From Candolleomyces eurysporus (lineage: Eukaryota; Basidiomycota; Agaricomycetes; Agaricales; Psathyrellaceae): a stretch of 25,953 nt of DNA. The notes below the pieces were generated by a model. The model saw only the letters and a list, made by a program, of their open reading frames with translations, searched no databases and was not told the DNA's origin. Made by a program: the position numbers and the translations under genes. The stretch spans positions 1 through 25,953 of the forward strand of contig JANBPK010000912.1 of assembly GCA_027579435.1 (NCBI GenBank), written 5' to 3'. Position 1 is the first letter of the stretch. The number at the start of each line of letters is the position of its first letter. Below, piece by piece: positions 21,083 through 25,953 of the stretch.

Positions 21083-21083
21083 C

Positions 21084-21097
21084 GGGTACTTGTACCC
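21084..21097. repeat. Short perfect inverted repeat
   Basis: GGGTAC-TT-GTACCC directly follows the first 49-base repeat and could form a tight hairpin. It is too short to be called a terminator or transposon end with confidence. Confidence 0.5.
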
Positions 21098-21326
21098 TGC
21101 AGTTTTAAGTCCCAAGAAATACGGCTTCGAAGGCCCCGTGATTGTGTGACTGTCCTGCTATTTATGTCTTCAACGTAACCTCGCCTCCATGGTCACCACG
21201 TCTTTACCTCCCCTTTGTTTAGGTTTAGAAAAAAAATTGTAAAGTACAAATAGTACGGCCGAAAGGTGCATCTTAAAACCAGAGGCCTCGGAATATGCCG
21301 CGCGCAGCGACGGCTCACTACAAACA

Positions 21327-21375
21327 AGTTGAAAGGACGATGAAGCATTCTGTCATGCCTCCTGTAGCAAAACCT
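21327..21375 (+). repeat. Perfect 49-base direct repeat, copy 2
   Basis: Identical to 21034-21082. It lies just before the CpG-poor block begins and about 70 bases from the ancestral stop of the KDZ-associated gene (21447), so the pair may mark the edge of the inserted element or of a rearrangement. Confidence 0.95.
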
Positions 21376-21446
21376 GCCTCAATGACACTTCGATTTGTAG
21401 ACAGACCTTTGTATCTGTATTTGTATTTGCACTATACCATGTTCAA

Positions 21447-22369
21447 CTAGACTACGCTCCTTTGTACATAAGTGTTCCTTGGCTGAGAGCCATTTGTATG
21501 TAGCTTAACCAATGTCATTGCATTCCATTGTTCAATCATCTCGTCAAGGAAAAAGTCATATTGCTCAGCTGTCATTTCTCAGCAGATCAAGTGGTAACCC
21601 GCTAGCCAAACATCCATCTGCTCTGCAATAGACGAGTTAAAATACCATGCTTTGCCATTTTTGCCTAGAAGCTCAGCATGGCCAGTGGGGTTGCAATAGC
21701 GTTGGCAAAACTTGTCCATCTTTGCATGCTTGCTCTTGAAGTGGAAGACATCAACAGTAAGCTTGATATCATTGAAAAATTGATCACCTTGTATGCTCCG
21801 AGCAAGAGTGCAGTTATCAAAGAAAATATGTTTTGGCTTGGTTCCTTCAATGTGATAAACTTGTTTAATCAGAGCCTTGAGCAGTTGCATCATCAGACAA
21901 TGATAGAACATTCAAAGGGGAACATCAACATACCGCAACTGATTTAACACCCTCAGCCCCATAGAAAGTTTCCTGGGCAACAATCATTCTGCATGGCACA
22001 ACAACTACCTGTTCATTATGGGTTCTTTGGCAGCCAAACTCTGCTCTGATCTTTGGAGCTGTTGGTCTGGAGCTACCCATTGATGAANGGGGGGGCATCA
22101 GGAAGGGCATCAGGAGGGGCATCCAATACAACTTGTCCATTAGCATCAATGATTGCCTCCAAGAATTCATTATCATCAGTGATGGATGTTGGTGGAATGG
22201 AGTCTGAGTCTTCAGGATGTGTGACCCACGCACACTGGAGCTGTTGCTGCAGTTGGCATGCTCGTTGTAGGTATCTTTGAAAGCTTGATGGAGTAATCAA
22301 GGCATGTCTTCCTTCCTGAAGCCTGCTCGGCATTGCAGTTCTGAGGCATTTTGACTTGGGTTCATACAC
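21447..22369 (-). mobile_element. KDZ-transposase-associated (CxC5/CxC6-type) gene, pseudogenised
   Basis: On the minus strand, exon sequence to 21934 includes RAEFGCQRTHNEQVVVVPCR and QETFYGAEGVKSVA. A 58-base intron (21933-21876) follows. The last exon reads KHIFFDNCTLARSIQGDQFF, LTVDVFHFKSKHAKMDKFCQ, AWYFNSSIAEQMDVWLAGYH. From memory this pattern belongs to the 'cysteine cluster associated with KDZ transposases' proteins abundant in mushroom genomes; the Kyakuja-Dileera-Zisupton transposase itself is not seen. TGA at 21581-21579 interrupts a frame that otherwise continues 43 codons to TAG 21449-21447; the consensus residue there is Arg, so CGA to TGA is likely. N 22088 sits beside a G-run and also breaks the frame. 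Upstream, to about 22600, similar but frame-shifted Cys-containing sequence may be the rest of the gene. Confidence 0.7.
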
Positions 22370-22528
22370 TCAGATTCCAGGCGCCAAGATGGATGTGTGG
22401 CATGTGCAGGAACCAACATCAGCACCACTGTTTTCTGTTGGTGTTTCCTGCTTTCCTTTCTTGGGTTCACCTTACTGTCTCCTCATGGTCCTCTTGTCTC
22501 CTGTCTGAGCACACAATAGTAAGGAGGC

Positions 22529-22576
22529 AAAATGCCTCGGACCACTGCTGTGCAAAGCAGCAGCCACTTCCCACAG
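22529..22576 (+). repeat. Dispersed ~47-base motif, copy B
   Basis: Pairs with 572-618. Copy B has TpG/CpA at positions where copy A has CpG, in keeping with its place in the CpG-poor block. It lies between the KDZ-associated gene and the MYND relic, so it may belong to the mobile element. Confidence 0.55.
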
Positions 22577-22594
22577 TTTGGGTGTCTGATGCCA

Positions 22595-23130
22595 GACCAT
22601 GATGCCAAGGTGGCCGCTGCAGTAGAGACAGATCATGTCAAGGGAAAGGCTTATTATGACTGCGTCATGGGTGGAGACGTACTTGACTGTGGTGAATACT
22701 AACTAGGTCGATGTGGGTTCGCACGTAGTCTTGGGTAATCCTATGGCATGATAGGAAAGCCAAAGTCAGTTGACTTGTTCACCATCCTACCCAACAATTG
22801 CCTTTTAGGCCTCAATGAAAAAAGGAATGAATGGACTTACCCGAGTGAGAACCTGGTGGAAATGACAAACTCACAGGTATCCCCCAAAAATAATCCACTA
22901 TTCTCAGACAATTAGAAAGAGTGAAGATATCTCTAGGATTGTCTCTCCATTGGGTCTTTGTTTCCAACCTCACTTGAGCATGTCGGATTTTGCTGCAAAT
23001 TGCTGGTTTGGTGCTCCCTGTTGCAGTACTGCATGACTTTGCGGGAGCTGCAGCCAATGAAATAATGCTTCGAACCTTGGGTATTATGACACTCCAGGCA
23101 AGTGAAGAGGATATGGGAGAAAGAGAGGAA
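22595..23130 (-). pseudogene. MYND zinc-finger gene relic
   Basis: On the minus strand it reads CLECHNTQGSK, then CSSRKVMQYCNREHQTS, aligning with CSYCKSTEAPS and CSSCKVTRYCSREHQTS of the intact gene; one finger Cys (C29 equivalent) is Arg. A frame change follows, then CSKIRHAQVRLETKTQWRDN and FWGI match the end of MYND exon 1. The intron and start of exon 2 are still visible as DNA (22670-22760 against 12285-12380), after which similarity fades near 22595, next to the KDZ-associated sequence. It lies downstream of NACHT copy 5 on the same strand and is CpG-depleted. Confidence 0.75.
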
Positions 23131-23333
23131 GTGCCCAGGATTAGGAACCGGCCGACTCACAATCTTTCAGGATTTAGTACCACTCTCTCAGCATGGGACA
23201 ATTGAAGAGATAGTGTGGCAGATGTGTTTCTGTAGCTATGGCTACATTATGCATATTCAGGCTCTTAAACATATAGTCATAGTGTCAAAGCTAATGTAGG
23301 TCAAAGTTTGCAACTACGTGTATCTGATGTGCG

Positions 23334-25303
23334 TCAAAGCACAGCATCGGGGAAAAGGTCCTTGTCAAATCGATTATGGAGGAGCCACATCCGGGTTGGT
23401 ACCTCCCAATCATCTTTCTTGCAGTGCCACAAAATGGAATTCCGCCAAAGTTTGCATGTTGGGCTGCACCAGTACCAATGGCACTGGGAAAGGAGGTCAG
23501 TCTACCANTTAAACAGAGGAATGAGGGTCACACTATACCTTCTCATGGACATAGCAGAACATCCACCTAATATTTTCCTCTGAATGCAAAACACACCCCG
23601 ACACCCACCAGTCTACAGAGGGTGGGGCGAAATCGAGTTGGGAAGTAAACCACAAGATATAAGGCATATCCAGGTCAAAAAAAAGAAATGAAGGAATTTC
23701 TGCTGGTCCAACAGACGGGATGCCAGTGAACCTTTGGCTGTGAAACACAGGGTCAGTAGCTGTAGGCCGATCATATTTACATGACAAACATGTGTACTCA
23801 CATAAACAGATATCAAAATACCTGCCCCAGAGGAACTCTGCACACTGCATATTCCCAACATAGATTGGCCTGCACTGGTCCTTGCTTTTCAGAAAGTTGT
23901 ACAACAATTTATGGTAAGGTTGATATGGTGTTTCCAAGTCATCAGAAGGAGGTATGTTGATCAAGGAGTGTAGGTCTCTGAGCACACACTCTGTGTTGCC
24001 GTTGTCTGTTTGAAGTAGTAGATTGACAAGGAGGGCAGCAGGGGTGGAGTGCATATTGAGGAAGATAGAAGCCCCAGAAGGAATTGTTCCCTTGATAGTC
24101 CAAAGCCACTTCACAGCGAGTGTAGGATTCAGGGCCGACTGCACAATGTGGGTGTAAAAGGCGTCAGGGTGGGAGAATGGGTTTGTCCCTGAGCTTGGTT
24201 TCACTTTCAAAACCTGATCAAGGAGTGTCTGTGGACTGCCATGACGAGAGGCAGTGATATATCAAATGACAGTCGCCGCATAAATGAACTGGCCAGAGGC
24301 TTGGTCAAGCAAAATGGCAAGGATTTCTTGGGAAGGCCATGATGGGCTGAGGTTGTAGCAACGTTGATGTTCACTAAACTTGGCTTGGAAGAACAAAAGA
24401 ATGTCATTGTTGGGGTTATACTTCTTGTCCAGAACAAGAGGGGGAGCGAACAATGATTTGTGGCTTTTGTTGTTGAAGAACTCCTGAAAAACACGTTCTG
24501 GGTGGCTGGCAATGACGATGCAGAAGGGGAATGCAGGATCAAGGGTGGCTTCTCGCAGGACTTCCAAAATCTCCAACTGGTCTTGATCCTTTGTTCATTT
24601 GATTGGCTCTCCAGTGCATGGAGAGACATGAGAGCTGATGTACGCCTCTACCTCACACTCATTGACTCCATCAACCAACACGACGCCTGGCATCTTCAAT
24701 TCAAACGTGACCTGTTGCAGCGGCATCAGAATGAGTGCCTTCATCTGGACATGAAGGTTTTTCTTGAACAAAAGCGGATCATCCTGTATGGCCTGTGACA
24801 CTGGATCCTTGAGCGCTGGTAGTTGCTGTGCAAGTTGATATGCTAGGGTCGGGATGAAAGCCGTCTTCCTTTGACGGTCCAGGGATGCGTAAGAGGCAAA
24901 AAAGAAGGTCAGGACAAGAACCCCATCCTGCTTGCATGTGTCTGCCACTGACCCCATGGCGGATTTCCCGGTGCCTGCAGGACCTGTGACCCATTGTATC
25001 TTCACCATTTTCTGCTCTGGGTCTTGGTCACTGTGGACGATCCAGCTGTAAATCTCGCCTTGGACTGTGACCCGAGTTTCTGGAAGGCATTTTGGTGCAT
25101 TGCAGCGTTCGGACGAGTCATGCAAGGCCCCCAGCGTGATATGGGACGTGAGATCTAGGACAAAAGGTGATAAATTGAGCATGAACTTGGCATATTAGTT
25201 CAGAGCGCTCACCGTTGAGAAGATCACCAATGGGAGGTGACACGTTGATCACTTTGAGCTCATTAACAGAGACATCTCGGGCGTTGGTGAAAAAGCTGGT
25301 CAT
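23334..25303 (-). pseudogene. NACHT-domain NLR-like NTPase, copy 5 (multiple stops)
   Basis: Exons still traceable: 25303-25213, 25154-23802, 23737-23539, 23483-23334, ending at TGA 23336-23334; ancestral length about 596 residues. Exon 1 has FFTNARDVSVNELKVINVSP; exon 2 has Walker A GPAGTGKS with one residue lost directly after it (KSAMGS against KSAIMGS), Walker B VVLVDGVNECE with Asp changed to Asn, and IASHPERVF with Arg changed to His. In-frame TGA codons lie at 24597-24595 and 24264-24262; paralogues have CGA at both. Exon 3 is shifted by two extra bases in an A-run (23677-23684). The acceptor of intron 2 is followed by CC, not AC. N 23508 is in intron 3. Many of the substitutions are CpG to TpG/CpA. 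It cannot make a full protein. Confidence 0.85.
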
Positions 25304-25605
25304 TGCTGATGACAGGGAAGGGAGCGTTGAGGGAACATGGTGTCACAGGCTGTCAGCTTTTATTACAAGAGTAAGCGCCTGAAAGGCTGTGCCTACTATA
25401 GCGGGAGTAGGGAGTGCACAGTCCAGCTTCTAGCTTTGGAAATCATGCACCTGTGATTTGAGCTGACGCCTTTTGGATTTACATGCTTTACAACCTACAG
25501 AATGCTTGAGGATTGAGGCAAGCACCTGAAAGCCGGCAGAAAAGACAGATCGCCAATGTAGCCTGGTGATCAAATCTCAGCGTGGCATTTGACCGTTGAT
25601 GTGCA
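25304..25605 (-). promoter_or_regulatory. Duplicated promoter region of NACHT copy 5
   Basis: On the minus strand the core (25414-25376) reads 'cccgctatagtaggcacagc' and 'ctttcaggcgctta', with 'taataaaagctgacag' nearer the ATG. It is alignable with the copy 3 upstream region to about 25605. The palindrome and one CpG are altered in the manner of the surrounding block. It is probably inactive, since the gene is dead. Confidence 0.6.
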
Positions 25606-25953
25606 GGTAGCGAACTAGGGCTCTCTAACCAACAAAACTTTAGAACTCAAACACACACACACAACCACAATAACACAACACACCAAATACCTTCGTGAAG
25701 ATAAAGGCGGGCAAGGGGTATAGGTAAAAGCTCTAAGTCGAGTCGACAGAGGCTTCTAGAACTCTTCTTGTACGATCGCAAGTTCGAGGGGGGAGCTAAG
25801 GCTCAACCAGCAATGATAGATATGCTTCACGAAGTGACTTCGCTAACACACGGTGGGGTTCGAGATACGACGGATAACGTTCGCGAACAGAGAACACGGT
25901 CTCGAGCAACTTTAAACGCAAGAACGATTCGATAATACGCAAGCGACACAACT
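25606..25953. other. Unidentified CpG-rich edge sequence with a short (AC)n tract
   Basis: Past the CpG-poor block, composition changes to CpG-rich. An AC microsatellite lies at about 25650-25663 within a wider A/C-rich run to about 25690. The minus-strand reading 'ttggttagagagccctagtt' vaguely recalls a retrotransposon primer-binding neighbourhood, but no LTR ends, no target-site duplication and no ORF are visible inside the window. I leave it unassigned. Confidence 0.35.

Larger units (their letters stand above)
21400..25560. other. CpG-depleted block (methylation/RIP-like scar)
   Basis: CpG is scarce here and normal on both sides. By hand count, 23581-25140 has about 40 CpG, while the paralogous 16681-18240 of NACHT copy 4 has about 95-100. 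Aligned changes are mostly CpG to TpG or CpA: 'gtcgtcggaagg' (17049-17060) against 'gtcatcagaagg' (23939-23950), and 'atcgatcaagg' against 'gttgatcaagg'. The block contains a KDZ-associated gene, a MYND relic and NACHT copy 5, and its edges are fairly sharp. Deamination of methylated cytosine is the likely cause. Confidence 0.75.

Noticed and set aside
21447..22600. A complete KDZ transposon
   Set aside because: Only the associated cysteine-cluster gene is visible; no transposase domain, terminal repeats or target-site duplication were found.
25650..25690. A/C-rich tract as a possible CRISPR-like or structured repeat
   Set aside because: It is a simple microsatellite with no regular spacers, and the genome is fungal.
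1..25953. tRNA, rRNA or other structural RNA genes
   Set aside because: No cloverleaf-compatible A-box/B-box pair or conserved rRNA stretch was noticed on either strand by eye.
25606..25953. LTR retrotransposon end at the right edge
   Set aside because: Only a vague primer-site-like string was seen; there is no second LTR, terminal dinucleotide pair or ORF in the window.

Overview
The window is a stretch of fungal nuclear DNA, most likely from a mushroom-forming basidiomycete (Agaricomycetes). The grounds are many 50-95 nt GT...AG introns, lineage-typical NACHT-NTPase, F-box/LRR and MYND families, and a KDZ-transposase-associated cysteine-cluster gene. It reads as a birth-and-death cluster: one gene family is present five times in different states of decay, with fragments of its neighbours scattered between the copies.

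Layout. 48-1075: broken 3' end of an F-box/LRR gene, a direct duplicate of 7443-8305. 1715-3937 (+): NACHT copy 1, the only copy whose four exons join without a frame break; its last exon runs into an F-box linker fragment. 4195-4960 (-): another F-box relic. 5156-7164 (+): NACHT copy 2, one frameshift. 7833-9810 (-): the best F-box/LRR gene, broken by one N and one linker frame change. 10306-11095 (-): decayed alpha/beta-hydrolase-like gene. 11546-12727 (-): intact MYND zinc-finger gene. 13001-15003 (-): NACHT copy 3, 4-base deletion. 16135-16189 (-): MYND stub. 16520-18254 (-): NACHT copy 4, exon 1 replaced. 18869-19492 (-): intact intronless gene of an unassigned fungal family. 21034-21375: a perfect 49-base direct repeat. 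21447-22369 (-): KDZ-associated pseudogene. About 22595-23130 (-): MYND relic. 23334-25303 (-): NACHT copy 5, decayed. 25620-25953: CpG-rich unidentified sequence at the edge.

How the parts relate. The undamaged NACHT gene had four exons (splice phases 1, 1, 0) and about 608 residues: a short N-terminal motif on its own exon, a NACHT NTPase core, and a short Cys/Trp-rich C-terminal exon, with no WD40, ankyrin or TPR repeats. Fungal proteins of this class are regarded as NLR-like receptors in non-self recognition or programmed cell death; this is family knowledge, not something shown here. On the minus strand each NACHT copy is followed by a MYND gene or its remains, so a NACHT-MYND pair was the unit duplicated. 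On the plus strand NACHT copies alternate with F-box/LRR pieces.

Most striking: about 21.4-25.56 kb has lost many CpG dinucleotides as TpG/CpA relative to paralogous DNA in the same window, and three in-frame stops there are CGA-to-TGA changes. This looks like a local scar of cytosine methylation or a RIP-like process centred on the KDZ-type element.
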